Assembly: GCF_014218295.1 (NCBI RefSeq)
Contig: NZ_AP023287.1
Location: 124,001-188,000 of the forward strand
Origin: Mycolicibacterium litorale
GTDB taxonomy: Bacteria > Actinomycetota > Actinomycetes > Mycobacteriales > Mycobacteriaceae
Direction of reading: 5' to 3'
Length of the DNA: 64,000 nt
Part shown: positions 54,022 through 63,461 of the stretch, one piece after another
Layout: each line of letters starts with the position of its first letter
Numbering within the stretch: the first letter of the stretch is position 1
Position numbers and translations under genes: made by a program
The notes under the pieces: generated by a model
What the model was told of the DNA's origin: nothing
Databases searched by the model: none
Seen by the model: only the letters and a program-made list of their open reading frames with translations

Positions 54022-54334
54022 GAACTGCTGGATGGCGTCTCCTGAATGATCTTCCTGGCGGTTCCCGGCCTGTCGAGCGAGAGCGTACCCCAGCGTGCGG
54101 TAGGGTACTGCGCTCTCAACTCAGCTGCGAGCAACCTGTAACCAAGCCTTTAACCTGCTCTAATTCGTTCTCGCCGGGTAGGTCCTCGCCGTTACGGCGA
54201 CCGCTGGATTGGCGGCCGCCGCGGCGCTGATGGCAGGATGACCGTCGGCTGTCCATGCGTCGGGGGACCTACAGGGACGTCCGCCGAGGCCCTTGTGTTT
54301 CCCGGCGGGATGTCCGAACCTGCCGAGGAGTGCC
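54022..54334. promoter_or_regulatory. divergent region between mmpL11 and the haemophore gene
   Basis: No gene is present. GAGCGTACCC (54081-54090) and GGGTACTGCGCTC (54103-54115) form an inverted repeat with a 3-nt bulge about 60 bp upstream of mmpL11, a possible operator. The stretch 54137-54170 is AT-richer (TAACCAAGCCTTTAACC) and probably holds promoters; no IdeR-type box was recognised. Confidence 0.45.
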
Positions 54335-54853
54335 ATGAAGTCGATCGTCCTGCGCCGAAGCCTCTACGCCGCCTTCGCCGTGACCGCCGCGGGCGGTGCG
54401 GCCGTCACGGCGCTGACCCTGCCCGCGACACCGGCGACCGCGGCACCGGACCCGTGCGCGGCCAGCCAGGTCGCCAAGACCGTGGCCGCGGTGGCCACCA
54501 ACACGTCGAACTACCTGGCCGCCAACCCGGAGACCGATCAGGCGCTCACCACCATCTCCCAGCAGCAGGCCGGGCCGGCCTCGCTGGCGTCGTTGAAGGC
54601 GTACTTCGACGCCAACCCCGAGGTCGCCGCCGACATGCAGAAGTTGCAGCAGCCGCTGGCGAATCTGTCCGGGCGGTGCAAGCTTCCGGTCACCATCCCG
54701 CAGGTGCTGGGTCTGATGCAGGCCGCACAGCAGCAGGGCGGCGCGGCGCTGCCCGCGGCGGGCGCGGTATCGCCGGCGTCGAGTGCACCGGCGACCGGGG
54801 CGACGCAGGGCGCGGGCGCGCTGCCCGGGCCGGGGGCCTCCCCCTACCGCTGA
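54335..54853 (+). CDS. secreted haemophore-like protein (Rv0203 family)
   Basis: 172 residues, signal peptide AFAVTAAGGAAVTALTLPAT ending at ATAA, GAGGAG 7 nt upstream of ATG. The haem-binding MHB domain has two conserved cysteines (DPCAASQ and GRCKLPV) and the TSNYLAANPETDQ segment. The haem-ligand tyrosine is kept but the histidine expected four residues later is asparagine, and the whole protein has no histidine. A long Ala/Pro/Gly tail follows the domain. Haem transfer to MmpL11/MmpL3 is the role of the M. tuberculosis protein. Confidence 0.82.
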   Translation: MKSIVLRRSLYAAFAVTAAGGAAVTALTLPATPATAAPDPCAASQVAKTVAAVATNTSNYLAANPETDQALTTISQQQAGPASLASLKAYFDANPEVAADMQKLQQPLANLSGRCKLPVTIPQVLGLMQAAQQQGGAALPAAGAVSPASSAPATGATQGAGALPGPGASPYR

Positions 54854-55024
54854 ACCCGTGGCCGCGCACACCGCCGCGCAATGATCATCATCCGGCGGCC
54901 GGTTTCGGACTTTTTCCCTGCTCTTTGCGGGTAAGGGAGGAAACTCCCTGTGAGTTCTGATTAGCTGTGTGGTGGCGATAACCATCGTGGTTTCGGCCTC
55001 TCACTCAGATGAAGGAGCATGTCC

Positions 55025-55423
55025 ATGTTGCTTCCTGCCCGTACCGCACGTCGTGTGGTAGCTGGTGCGGCCGGCGCCGGCGCGCTTGCCGGCGCGATGT
55101 TGTTCGGCGCGATCCCGGCCGCGATGGCCCAGCCGGCTCCGCCGCCGCCTCCGCCGCCGAACTGCACCGCCGCCGATCTGGCCGGAGTGGCCGCCGGGGT
55201 GTCCGCGTCGACCTCCGCGTACCTGTTCACCCACCCGCCGGTGAACGACTTCTTCACCAGCCTCGAGGGTCAGCCCCGGGATCAGATCCGTACCCAGGTC
55301 GAGGACTACCTCAACGCCAACCCGCAGGTGAAGGCCGATCTCACGGGGATCCGTCAGCCGCTGGTCGATCTGAAGAACCGTTGCGGCACCGCGACGGTGC
55401 CTGACGACGACGGCACCCCGTAG
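55025..55423 (+). CDS. second secreted haemophore-like protein
   Basis: 132 residues from the ATG at 55025; the ATG at 55019 sits too close to the ribosome site GAAGGAG. A signal peptide ([20 protein letters not shown]) is followed by a proline run and the same MHB domain: cysteines in PNCTAAD and KNRCGTA, and [13 protein letters not shown], which retains the Tyr and the His four residues on. It is a paralogue of the preceding gene and more like the textbook haem site. Confidence 0.83.
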   Translation: MLLPARTARRVVAGAAGAGALAGAMLFGAIPAAMAQPAPPPPPPPNCTAADLAGVAAGVSASTSAYLFTHPPVNDFFTSLEGQPRDQIRTQVEDYLNANPQVKADLTGIRQPLVDLKNRCGTATVPDDDGTP

Positions 55424-55428
55424 CCCGC

Positions 55429-56163
55429 GTGCGGGCTGGATCCGGGGATCAGCCCGAGCACGCAGCGCATGACACCACGGGTCGCACCGTGCTGATGGTC
55501 GACGACGACCCCGATGTGCGCACGTCCGTCGCGCGCGGACTGCGCCATTCGGGGTTCGACGTGCGCGTCGCCGCGGACGGCAAGGAAGCGTTGAGGTTGC
55601 TGTCCGCCGAATCGCACGACGCCCTGGTGCTCGACGTGCAGATGCCGGAACTCGACGGTGTCGCCGTGGTGACTGCGCTGCGCGCGCTCGGCAACGACAT
55701 CCCCATCTGCGTGCTGTCGGCGCGCGACACCGTCAACGACCGCATCGCCGGTCTCGAGGCGGGCGCCGACGACTACCTCACCAAACCGTTCGACCTCGGC
55801 GAGTTGGTGGCCCGGTTGCATGCGCTGCTGCGCCGGGCCAGCCACTCCGACCGGCCGTCGGACACCATGACCGTCGGGCCGCTGACCATCGACACCGCGC
55901 GGCGTCTGGTGTTCGTCGACGGGGAACGGGTGGACCTGACCAAGCGGGAGTTCGACCTGCTCGCCGTCCTCGCCGAGAACAACGGTGTGGTGCTGTCGCG
56001 TCAGCGGCTGCTGGAGCTGGTGTGGGGGTACGACTTCGACGTCGACACCAATGTGGCCGACGTGTTCATCTCCTATCTGCGGCGCAAACTCGAACGCGAC
56101 GGGTTGCCGCGGGTGATCCACACCGTTCGCGGGATCGGATACGTGCTGCGGGACGAGCCCTGA
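55429..56163 (+). CDS. PrrA-like response regulator
   Basis: 244 residues from GTG, only 5 bp after the haemophore gene. Receiver domain with Asp69 ([12 protein letters not shown]) and [15 protein letters not shown]; OmpR-type winged helix with [14 protein letters not shown] and [20 protein letters not shown]. The sequence closely resembles PrrA. It forms an operon with its kinase and probably with the haemophore, so haem or redox sensing is a reasonable hypothesis. Confidence 0.88.
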   Translation: MRAGSGDQPEHAAHDTTGRTVLMVDDDPDVRTSVARGLRHSGFDVRVAADGKEALRLLSAESHDALVLDVQMPELDGVAVVTALRALGNDIPICVLSARDTVNDRIAGLEAGADDYLTKPFDLGELVARLHALLRRASHSDRPSDTMTVGPLTIDTARRLVFVDGERVDLTKREFDLLAVLAENNGVVLSRQRLLELVWGYDFDVDTNVADVFISYLRRKLERDGLPRVIHTVRGIGYVLRDEP

Positions 56164-56167
56164 CGTC

Positions 56168-57505
56168 GTGTGGTTGCCGCGCCTCTTTCGTTCTGCTTCG
56201 CTGCGCACCCGGGTGGCCGTGGCGTCGGCGGCCGCGGCGTCGGCCGTCGTAGCCGCGTTCACGATCCTCACGTCGGTGGTGCTGGCCAACAACGACGCCG
56301 CCCAGCTGGACCGCAGGCTCGATTCGATCGTCGATGCGAGCATGTATCCCGAACAGCTGCAGGATCCCCGTCGTGGCGTACTGACGACGGGACGGTCCCG
56401 CTCCACGGGGCAGGTCGTGTTCCAGCGCGGTTTCCAGCTGCCCAACCTGCCACCGGGCACCACGACCGTCGAGGTCAACGGTGTGGAGTACCGGGTCCGC
56501 ACCCTCGCCGTCGACCAGGAGGGCGGGGTGCTGGTGTCGATCGGCATCCGTGCCGACAGCATCCTGCTCAGCCGCGGCCGGATCCCGGAGTACGTGCTCG
56601 TGGGGTTGGTAACGGTGCTGATCGCCGGCGGGCTGGGCTGGGTGCTCGCCGGCCCCGCGATCCGGCCGCTGCGCAAGCTCACCGAGCAGACCTCCAAACT
56701 CGGCAAGGACACCGACGAGATGCCGGAGGTGCGCGGGGCGCGTGAGGCCGAGGAACTCTCGGAGGCGATGTCGGCGATGCTGCGCCGGCTGGCCGCCGCA
56801 CAGCAGGCGACCACCAACTCGCTGCAGGCGGCGCAGGATTTCGCCGCCAACGCCGCCCACGAACTGCGCACCCCGCTGACCGCGATGCGCGCGGACCTGG
56901 ACACGCTGCGGATCCACGACCTGCCCGAGGACGAACGCGCCGAGGTGGTCGCGGACCTGTCGCGGGCGCAGCGCCGGGTCGAGGCGATCATCACCGCGTT
57001 GGGGCAGTTGGCGTCGGGTCAGCTGGCGCAGGCCGCGGACCGGGAACTGATCGACGTGACCGACACCCTCGACCGGGTCGCGCGGGAGAACATGCGCTCG
57101 GCTCCGCAGGTCGAGATCGTGGTCGAGGCCGACGATCTCGGGACCGTGTGGGGGTGGCCGGACGGGTTGCGGCTCGCCGTCGACAATCTGGTGCGCAATG
57201 CGATCGCCCACGGCGAGGCGAACCGGGTGGTGCTCACCGCGCAGCGCAGCAACGGGTGGCTCACCATCGTCGTCGACGACGACGGTCGCGGCCTGCCCGC
57301 CGAGGAGCACCAGACGGTTCTGGGCCGGTTCCGCCGGGGCAGCACCGCGGCGCCGGGCGGGTCCGGGCTGGGGCTGGCGCTCGTCGTCCAGCAAGCCGAA
57401 TTGCACGGCGGCACAATCGAATTGAGCGACAGTCCGCTGGGTGGATTGCGCGCGACGCTCACCGTGTCCGCCTCACCGGAGCACAGCGAACCTCAGCTGC
57501 GCTGA
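56168..57505 (+). CDS. PrrB-like sensor histidine kinase
   Basis: 445 residues from GTG. Two membrane helices (about 14-36 and 140-160) flank a periplasmic sensor domain of about 100 residues; HAMP follows, then the H-box ANAAHELRTPLTAMRAD with His231, the N-box DNLVRNAIAH and G-box DDDGRGLPAEE, GSGLGLALVV. It partners the upstream regulator. The 3' end overlaps the DUF3054 gene by 13 bp tail-to-tail. Confidence 0.88.
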   Translation: MWLPRLFRSASLRTRVAVASAAAASAVVAAFTILTSVVLANNDAAQLDRRLDSIVDASMYPEQLQDPRRGVLTTGRSRSTGQVVFQRGFQLPNLPPGTTTVEVNGVEYRVRTLAVDQEGGVLVSIGIRADSILLSRGRIPEYVLVGLVTVLIAGGLGWVLAGPAIRPLRKLTEQTSKLGKDTDEMPEVRGAREAEELSEAMSAMLRRLAAAQQATTNSLQAAQDFAANAAHELRTPLTAMRADLDTLRIHDLPEDERAEVVADLSRAQRRVEAIITALGQLASGQLAQAADRELIDVTDTLDRVARENMRSAPQVEIVVEADDLGTVWGWPDGLRLAVDNLVRNAIAHGEANRVVLTAQRSNGWLTIVVDDDGRGLPAEEHQTVLGRFRRGSTAAPGGSGLGLALVVQQAELHGGTIELSDSPLGGLRATLTVSASPEHSEPQLR

Positions 57506-57870
57506 ATCTGCCTGCGCCGCAACGCGGTGACGGCGCCGCGCCAGCCGAGCAGCAGCAGCGCCGTCACCAGTGACGCCACGATGACGAAGCTGAACGCGAC
57601 ACCCTGGCCGCTCAGTTTGCGCAGCACCATGCCGACCGCGATCGTGCAGAGCCACACCAGAACCCCGGTCGGGGTGAGCGCCAGCGGCCGCCGCCACGCC
57701 CTGGCCGCCAGCCACCCGACGGCGGTGCCGGCGAGGAACGGCCACGAGGTCTCGGCGATCCCGGCGACCGTCAGGCCTTCGGCGTGGCTCCGGCGCCCGA
57801 TCGTGCAGAAGATCACGACGCAGACCAGATCCGTCAGCAGGGCGACGACGGTGATGCGGCGGTCAGGCAT
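57493..57870 (-). CDS. DUF3054 membrane protein
   Basis: 125 residues from the ATG at 57870. Four hydrophobic segments (VVALLTDLVCVVIFCTIG, WPFLAGTAVGWLAARAW, GVLVWLCTIAVGMVL, FSFVIVASLVTALLLLGW). DUF3054 is an actinobacterial membrane family with no known function. The start overlaps the stop of the UPF0104 gene by 8 bp, so both are one transcript. Confidence 0.83.
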   Translation of the reverse strand: MPDRRITVVALLTDLVCVVIFCTIGRRSHAEGLTVAGIAETSWPFLAGTAVGWLAARAWRRPLALTPTGVLVWLCTIAVGMVLRKLSGQGVAFSFVIVASLVTALLLLGWRGAVTALRRRQIQRS

Positions 57871-58972
57871 GGTTGTCACGTCCGTTTCGGTGGTGCGGGT
57901 CGACGCCGTGGTCGGCATCGGGGTCGAGGTGGCTCTCGGTGCGGAACATGAAGAAGAACACCACCCACCCGATGGCGGCGAGGAAGATCCAGCTGACGAG
58001 CCGGTAGATCAGCATCGCCGAGATGGCGCCGGCGAGCGTCATCCCGCTCGACACCAGACCCGGAACCAGCACGGCCTCCACCACCAGCAGCCCGCCCGGC
58101 ATGAGCGGGATGGTGCCGACCGCGCGGGCGGCCGCGTACGCGACGGTGAGGCCGGCCAGTGAGGGATGGCCGCCCGCGGCGTAACAGGCGAAGGCCAGAC
58201 AGGCGACGTCGGCGATCCAGTTGAACAGCGACCAGCCGAACGCCATCCCCAGGTCGCGGCGACCCAGCTGGACCGACTCCAGCTGCCGGAGCAGCTCGCG
58301 CCACTTCGTCAACCCGGTGTCGGCGGGCTTGCCGCGCAGCGAGTTGAACCGCGACAGCAGCCGCGCGCCGATGCCGTCGATCAGCTCGGGGCGGCCGGCG
58401 ACGGCCTGTGCGAGCACCAGCAGCGCGGCGAATCCGCCGAGCGTGAAGATGAGGGACAGTGGGTTCTTGCTGGCGCCGAGAAGGAAGGCGCCGCCCAGGC
58501 CCAGCAGCGCCAGCCCGACCCCCTGCAGCACGCCCGACATCACCAGCTGCCACGACGCCACCACCGGGCTCGCGCCCCACAGGCGCTGCTGCCGGTAGAG
58601 GAACGTCGCGGACAGCACCGGACCGCCGGGCATGGTGGTGCTCAGCGCATTACCCGCGTAGTAGGCCGCCTCGGACCGCCACTGCTGAAGGTGCACGCCC
58701 GCCGACCGCAGCAGCGTGCGCTGGATCTGCGCGAAGCTGTGCATCGAGGCCAGGGACGCGACGACCGCGGCGAGCACCCACCACCAGTTCGCGGAGATCA
58801 GGCTCTTCCACGCCTTGGCCAGTTGGTCCCGCACCAGCACTACTTCGACGGTGAGGACGACGACCGCGACGGCGATGATCACCCATCGGACCCACCAGTA
58901 CTTACCGCGGGTGGATCCTTCGGGGTCGGCCCGTCCTCGCTTGGCGTCGTTCGCCGGCGCGTCGTGGGACAC
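57863..58972 (-). CDS. lysylphosphatidylglycerol-synthase-type TM protein (UPF0104, Rv0204c)
   Basis: 369 residues from GTG. About eight membrane helices ([74 protein letters not shown]), with [20 protein letters not shown] and [20 protein letters not shown], the typical flippase-domain loops. It has the membrane part of MprF-like proteins without the lysyl-transferase domain, so phospholipid flipping is a family inference. Rv0204c position. Confidence 0.85.
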   Translation of the reverse strand: MSHDAPANDAKRGRADPEGSTRGKYWWVRWVIIAVAVVVLTVEVVLVRDQLAKAWKSLISANWWWVLAAVVASLASMHSFAQIQRTLLRSAGVHLQQWRSEAAYYAGNALSTTMPGGPVLSATFLYRQQRLWGASPVVASWQLVMSGVLQGVGLALLGLGGAFLLGASKNPLSLIFTLGGFAALLVLAQAVAGRPELIDGIGARLLSRFNSLRGKPADTGLTKWRELLRQLESVQLGRRDLGMAFGWSLFNWIADVACLAFACYAAGGHPSLAGLTVAYAAARAVGTIPLMPGGLLVVEAVLVPGLVSSGMTLAGAISAMLIYRLVSWIFLAAIGWVVFFFMFRTESHLDPDADHGVDPHHRNGRDNHA

Positions 58973-59069
58973 GCCGTACAGACTAACGGTGCGACGTCGC
59001 GTGATCGGCCCCCTTGGCGGCGCGCCGCACCTCGGGTCGGCGGGGCGTGACGGCGGTTACTCTCGTGCG

Positions 59070-60215
59070 ATGGCAGACGACGTGTTCGCAGACGACCAGT
59101 CCGTGTCGCCACTCGTCCGGAAGGCGGCCGCCTGGTCCTGGCGGCTGCTGATCATCTTCGGTGCGCTGGTCGCGGTGCTGTGGCTGGTCAAACGCCTCGA
59201 GATCATCGTCGTGCCGGTGGCGCTTGCCACGATGCTGGCGGCGCTGCTGATGCCTGCGGTGGACTTCCTCGACCGCCGGGGCGCCCCGCGCGGCGGGGCG
59301 GTGGCCTTGGTCCTGCTCAGCGGTATCGCAGTCGTCGGTGGCCTGCTCACGTTCGTCGTCAGCCAGTTCATCGAGGGCATGCCGGCGCTGGGGGAGCAGG
59401 TCACCCGCAGTATCGACGGTCTGCGGGTGTGGCTCGTCGAGGGCCCGCTGAACCTCAGCCGTGACCAGATCGACAACGCGGGCAACGCGGCGATCGAAGC
59501 CGTGCAGAACAATCAGGAGCGGCTCACCAGCGGTGCGCTGTCGACGGCGGGCACCATCACCGAGATCGTCACCGGCGCGCTGCTGGTGCTGTTCACACTG
59601 ATCTTCCTTCTCCACGGCGGCCGCAACATCTTCGGCTTCGTCACCAGGATCTTTCCCAGGGACGTGCGGGACCGGGTGCGCGGCGCAGGCCGCGCCGGTT
59701 TCCACTCGCTGATCGGATACGTGCGCGCGACGTTCCTGGTGGCGCTGGTCGACGCCGTCGGCATCGGCACCGGTCTGGCCATCATGGGGGTGCCGCTGGC
59801 GCTGCCGCTGGCCTCCCTGGTGTTCCTCGGCGCGTTCGTCCCGCTGGTCGGCGCGGTCGTCACCGGGTTCCTCGCGGTCATCGTCGCGTTGCTGACCAAG
59901 GGCCTGGTCTACGCGCTGATCACGCTGGGGCTGATCCTGGCCGTCCAGCAGCTCGAGGGCCACGTGCTGCAGCCGCTGGTGATGGGCCGCGCGGTGTCGA
60001 TCCATCCGCTGGCCGTGGTGCTGGCCATCGCCGGCGGCGGCGTGCTGGCCGGGATCGTCGGTGCGCTGCTGGCGGTGCCTGCGGTCGCATTCCTCAACAG
60101 CGCGATCCGCGTCCTGCTCGCCCGCGACCAGGAGGCCGAGGTGGAGAACCTGGAAGCCGACGAAGGTCCCCGCATCCAAGCCAAGCCCGACGACGTCGAA
60201 GAGAAGGTCGACTGA
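59070..60215 (+). CDS. AI-2E family transporter (Rv0205)
   Basis: 381 residues from the ATG at 59070. Eight helices in the TqsA/YdiK pattern, with the signature [20 protein letters not shown] and [20 protein letters not shown]. The acidic tail ends DDVEEKVD. The name reflects E. coli homologues; real substrates are unknown and the family also contains sodium/proton exchangers. TACTCT 6 bp upstream of the ATG could be a -10 of a leaderless transcript. Confidence 0.87.
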   Translation: MADDVFADDQSVSPLVRKAAAWSWRLLIIFGALVAVLWLVKRLEIIVVPVALATMLAALLMPAVDFLDRRGAPRGGAVALVLLSGIAVVGGLLTFVVSQFIEGMPALGEQVTRSIDGLRVWLVEGPLNLSRDQIDNAGNAAIEAVQNNQERLTSGALSTAGTITEIVTGALLVLFTLIFLLHGGRNIFGFVTRIFPRDVRDRVRGAGRAGFHSLIGYVRATFLVALVDAVGIGTGLAIMGVPLALPLASLVFLGAFVPLVGAVVTGFLAVIVALLTKGLVYALITLGLILAVQQLEGHVLQPLVMGRAVSIHPLAVVLAIAGGGVLAGIVGALLAVPAVAFLNSAIRVLLARDQEAEVENLEADEGPRIQAKPDDVEEKVD

Positions 60216-60219
60216 CCCC

Positions 60220-60828
60220 TCAGGCTGCCGTGACGAGCCGCCGGCGGCGCGCGGTCCCACCCAGCAGGACCCGCAACTGCCGGCGTGCCCGGTGCAGTCT
60301 CGACATCACGGTGCCCAGGGGCGTGCCCATCATCTCGGCGACGACGGCGTACGGGTGGCCTTCGACATCCGCAAGGTAGACCACCATCCGGAACTCATCG
60401 CTCAAGGCGGCCATGGCGGCGTGCATTTCCGCATCCGGTTGCGCGGCGAGGAAAGCCACCTCGGCAGAGGCGATGCAGCCGGCCGACTCGCGGGACGTCT
60501 GCTCGCCGAGATCGTCGACGGGGACTTCGGCCGGACGGCGCTGTGCGGCGCGGTGGTTGTTGATCCACGTGTTCCGGAGGATCTGGTGCATCCATGCCCG
60601 GGTGTTCGTCCCGGGGCGCAGCGTCTCGAAGCTGCGGTAGGCACGCATCAGCGTGTCCTGGACCAGATCCTCGGCGTCGCCGGGGCGGTGGGTCATCCGC
60701 ATCGCGGCGCGCAGCAGTTCGGCGCGCAACGGAACCACGTCGCTGACGAAACAGGCTGTCCGAGAGTCGTTTTCGGCGACCGCAGGGCTATCGTTAAGTG
60801 AGGGGTGCTGTCTCGCTGAGGTTTTCAT
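60220..60828 (-). CDS. ECF sigma factor, RpoE/SigH-like
   Basis: 202 residues from the ATG at 60828. Region 2: LRAAMRMTHRPGDAEDLVQD and LRPGTNTRAWMHQILRNTWI; region 4: LSDEFRMVVYLADVEGHPYA and GTPLGTVMSRLHRARRQL. The group usually has a zinc anti-sigma gene immediately downstream, but here the convergent AI-2E gene follows after 4 bp, so any anti-sigma is encoded elsewhere. Upstream residues in the longer frame are unlikely to be translated. Confidence 0.88.
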   Translation of the reverse strand: MKTSARQHPSLNDSPAVAENDSRTACFVSDVVPLRAELLRAAMRMTHRPGDAEDLVQDTLMRAYRSFETLRPGTNTRAWMHQILRNTWINNHRAAQRRPAEVPVDDLGEQTSRESAGCIASAEVAFLAAQPDAEMHAAMAALSDEFRMVVYLADVEGHPYAVVAEMMGTPLGTVMSRLHRARRQLRVLLGGTARRRRLVTAA

Positions 60829-61013
60829 GCATCCGACGGTAGGGACGGCCGCGAGCGCGGGCACCGTTCTCACATCGAACGCATATCTCGTGGACCGTAC
60901 TCTCAATCACCATGCGACAGAACGGATATGAATTCGCTATGAGAGCCCGTGGCGGGCGCGAAAGGGGGCGGATACTGGGCGAGCCGACGCGGTGCGCCAA
61001 ACGCGGGTGAACC

Positions 61014-61039
61014 CCACCGGCCGACCGCCCGGCCGGTGG
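61014..61039. promoter_or_regulatory. 10-bp perfect hairpin upstream of trcR
   Basis: CCACCGGCCG-ACCGCC-CGGCCGGTGG lies 81 bp before the trcR start in the 291-bp region shared with the divergent sigma factor. It could be a leader hairpin, a protein-binding site or an insulating terminator. Confidence 0.6.
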
Positions 61040-61119
61040 CGAGGCATGCCGTTTCCGGGTGTCTAAGAGTTGTCTATGAGGATCGAGACAGGTCTGCTCG
61101 GCAGCGTGACAATGGTGCG

Positions 61120-61887
61120 ATGACGTCCGCGCCCGTCAACGAACACCGACCCCGTCGCGCGATCCTGGGCCGCCTGCCCCGGATGTACCGCGCCGACGGA
61201 TCCGCGATCCGCGTGCTGCTCGTCGACGACGAGCACGCGCTGACCAACCTGGTCCGGATGGCCCTGCAGTACGAGGGATGGGAGATCGACGTCGCCCACG
61301 ACGCCGCCGAAGCCGTCGCCAAGTACCGCGCCAACACCCCGGACGTCCTCGTGCTCGACATCATGCTGCCCGACACCGACGGCCTGGGCCTGCTGGCCCG
61401 GATCCGCGACTCCGGCACCTACACGCCCACCCTGTTCCTGACCGCCCGCGACTCGGTGGCCGACCGGGTGACCGGATTGACCGCCGGCGGCGACGACTAC
61501 ATGACCAAACCGTTCTCACTCGAAGAGCTCGTCGCACGACTGCGCGGGCTGTTGCGGCGGACGGCGTATCTCACTCCCGCCGACAACGAATCGCTGCGGG
61601 TCGGCGATCTCGCGCTCGACGCGGCCAGCCACGAGGTGACCCGCGGCGGTGTGCCGATCTCGTTGACCGCCACCGAGTTCGAACTGCTCAGGTTCCTGAT
61701 GCGCAATCCACGGCGGGCGTTGAACCGCAGTGAGATCCTGCGGAGGGTGTGGGAGTACGACTTCGGCGGACGCTCGAGCATCGTCGACCTGTACGTGTCG
61801 TATCTGCGTAAGAAGGTCGACACCGGCCGCGAACCGATGATCCACACCGTGCGCGGCGTCGGATACATGCTACGGCCGCCGGAATGA
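61120..61887 (+). CDS. trcR: TrcR-like response regulator
   Basis: 255 residues from the ATG at 61120. Receiver Asp80 (VLVLDIMLPDTDGLG) and MTKPFSLEELVARLRGLLRR; OmpR-type effector with LTATEFELLRFLMRNPRRAL and VWEYDFGGRSSIVDLYVSYL. The N-terminal extension PRRAILGRLPRMYRADGSAI and the C-terminal sequence match my memory of TrcR. In M. tuberculosis TrcR autoregulates its promoter. The stop overlaps the kinase start (ATGA). Confidence 0.82.
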   Translation: MTSAPVNEHRPRRAILGRLPRMYRADGSAIRVLLVDDEHALTNLVRMALQYEGWEIDVAHDAAEAVAKYRANTPDVLVLDIMLPDTDGLGLLARIRDSGTYTPTLFLTARDSVADRVTGLTAGGDDYMTKPFSLEELVARLRGLLRRTAYLTPADNESLRVGDLALDAASHEVTRGGVPISLTATEFELLRFLMRNPRRALNRSEILRRVWEYDFGGRSSIVDLYVSYLRKKVDTGREPMIHTVRGVGYMLRPPE

Positions 61888-63461
61888 GGCGCGTGTGGCG
61901 GAGCTGGTCTCTGCTCCGGCAACTGCTGGTCGGCGTCTCGCTGGTGGTCGTCATCGCCATGGCGACGGTGGGGGCGATGTCGGTGGTGACGCTGCGCTCG
62001 TCGGTGTCGGGCGTCATCGACACGCAGTTGGCGGCGTCGGCCGACGGCTTCGCCCGGACCGTCACCAAGTACCGCACCACGCCACTGCCCACGGGTGAGC
62101 TGCCTCCGCCGGGGACGATGAAACCACTCAGCCATCTGATGGGTCAGGCACCGGGCAACGTCGTGGCGCTGGTCCGCGGCGGCGAGGTCGTCGACTCGGC
62201 ACATTTCGTCGACGGTGAGGGGCAGGCGGTCCCGCCCGCGGCTCTCGCCGCCATGGTCGCCGCGTCGTCGACCGGTGCGCAGCCGCGCAGCGTCGAGCTG
62301 CCCGGGCTGGGCTGGTACCGGCTGGTCAGCCATCCCGGCGACGGCGGCGAGATCCTCGTGACCGGCGTTTCGCGCGCACCCGCATGGGACGCGATGATGC
62401 GGGTCACCGGGATCGTCTCCGGCATCACGGTGCTCGCGCTGGTGATCGCGGCACTGAGTACGGTCGCGATCGTCCGCTTCGCGCTGCGGCCGTTGCGCCG
62501 GGTCGCCGCGACCGCCGCGGAGGTGGCGAGCCTGCCCCTGGACCGGGACAACCACGCGATCGCGGTCCGAGTGCCCACCGGCGACACCGATCCGCGCACC
62601 GAGGTCGGGCTCGTCGGTGACACCCTCAACCGGCTGCTCGACCACGTCGAACACGCCCTGGCCGACGTGGCCGCATCCGACCGCCGTATGCGCCAGTTCA
62701 TCACCGACGCCAGCCACGAACTTCGCACCCCGCTGGCCGCCATCCACGGCTACGCGGAACTGACCCGCCAGGACAGTGCGGTGCTCCCCGAGACCACCGA
62801 GTACGCGCTGGCACGCATCGAATCCGAAGCGCGGCGGATGAACTCGCTGGTCGTCGACCTGCTGCTACTGGCCCGGCTCGACGAGGGCGACGATCTCGAC
62901 GCCACCGAGGTCTGCCTCACCGAGATCGTGGTCGACGCGGTCAACGATGCGGCGGTGTCCGCGCCGGCGCACCGCTGGGTGACCGAAGGGCACGACGCGG
63001 TCGTGTGGGTGCGCGGCGATCCCGCCCGGCTTCACCAGGCGCTGGCCAACCTCCTGACCAACGCGCGCGTGCACACGCCGGCCGAAACCACGGTGACGAC
63101 CCGTATCGCGACCGGACGGGCCGAGGACGGCAGGGACTACGTCGAGGTGTCGGTGACCGACGACGGCACGGGGATCGAGCAGGACCTCCTGCCGCACCTG
63201 TTCGAGCGGTTCGTCCGCGCCGACACGTCGCGGTCACGCCAGTCGGGCAGCTTCGGACTGGGCCTGTCGATCACCGCGTCCATCGTCGAAGCGCACGGCG
63301 GATCCATCCACGCCCGATCCGGCTCGGGCACAACGACGTTCACCGTTCGGCTGCCGACAGTGGCGGTGCCCGCATCAGGGTCGGATGACCAGCGGCGGCA
63401 CTACGACCACGACTCGTCCAGATCGCCCAGTGAGGCGATCAGGGCGCTGTTGGCGCGGTAG
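61884..63461 (+). CDS. trcS: TrcS-like sensor histidine kinase
   Basis: 525 residues. Helix 1 (QLLVGVSLVVVIAMATVGAM), a periplasmic domain of about 130 residues, helix 2 (GIVSGITVLALVIAALSTVA), HAMP, H-box ITDASHELRTPLAAIHGYAE with His278, ATPase boxes NLLTNARVHT, VTDDGTGIEQ and GLGLSI. The last roughly 35 residues after the kinase core are Ser/Arg-rich and overlap the convergent gene by 61 bp, so a slightly shorter natural end is not possible without a frameshift. Confidence 0.85.
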   Translation: MRRVWRSWSLLRQLLVGVSLVVVIAMATVGAMSVVTLRSSVSGVIDTQLAASADGFARTVTKYRTTPLPTGELPPPGTMKPLSHLMGQAPGNVVALVRGGEVVDSAHFVDGEGQAVPPAALAAMVAASSTGAQPRSVELPGLGWYRLVSHPGDGGEILVTGVSRAPAWDAMMRVTGIVSGITVLALVIAALSTVAIVRFALRPLRRVAATAAEVASLPLDRDNHAIAVRVPTGDTDPRTEVGLVGDTLNRLLDHVEHALADVAASDRRMRQFITDASHELRTPLAAIHGYAELTRQDSAVLPETTEYALARIESEARRMNSLVVDLLLLARLDEGDDLDATEVCLTEIVVDAVNDAAVSAPAHRWVTEGHDAVVWVRGDPARLHQALANLLTNARVHTPAETTVTTRIATGRAEDGRDYVEVSVTDDGTGIEQDLLPHLFERFVRADTSRSRQSGSFGLGLSITASIVEAHGGSIHARSGSGTTTFTVRLPTVAVPASGSDDQRRHYDHDSSRSPSEAIRALLAR

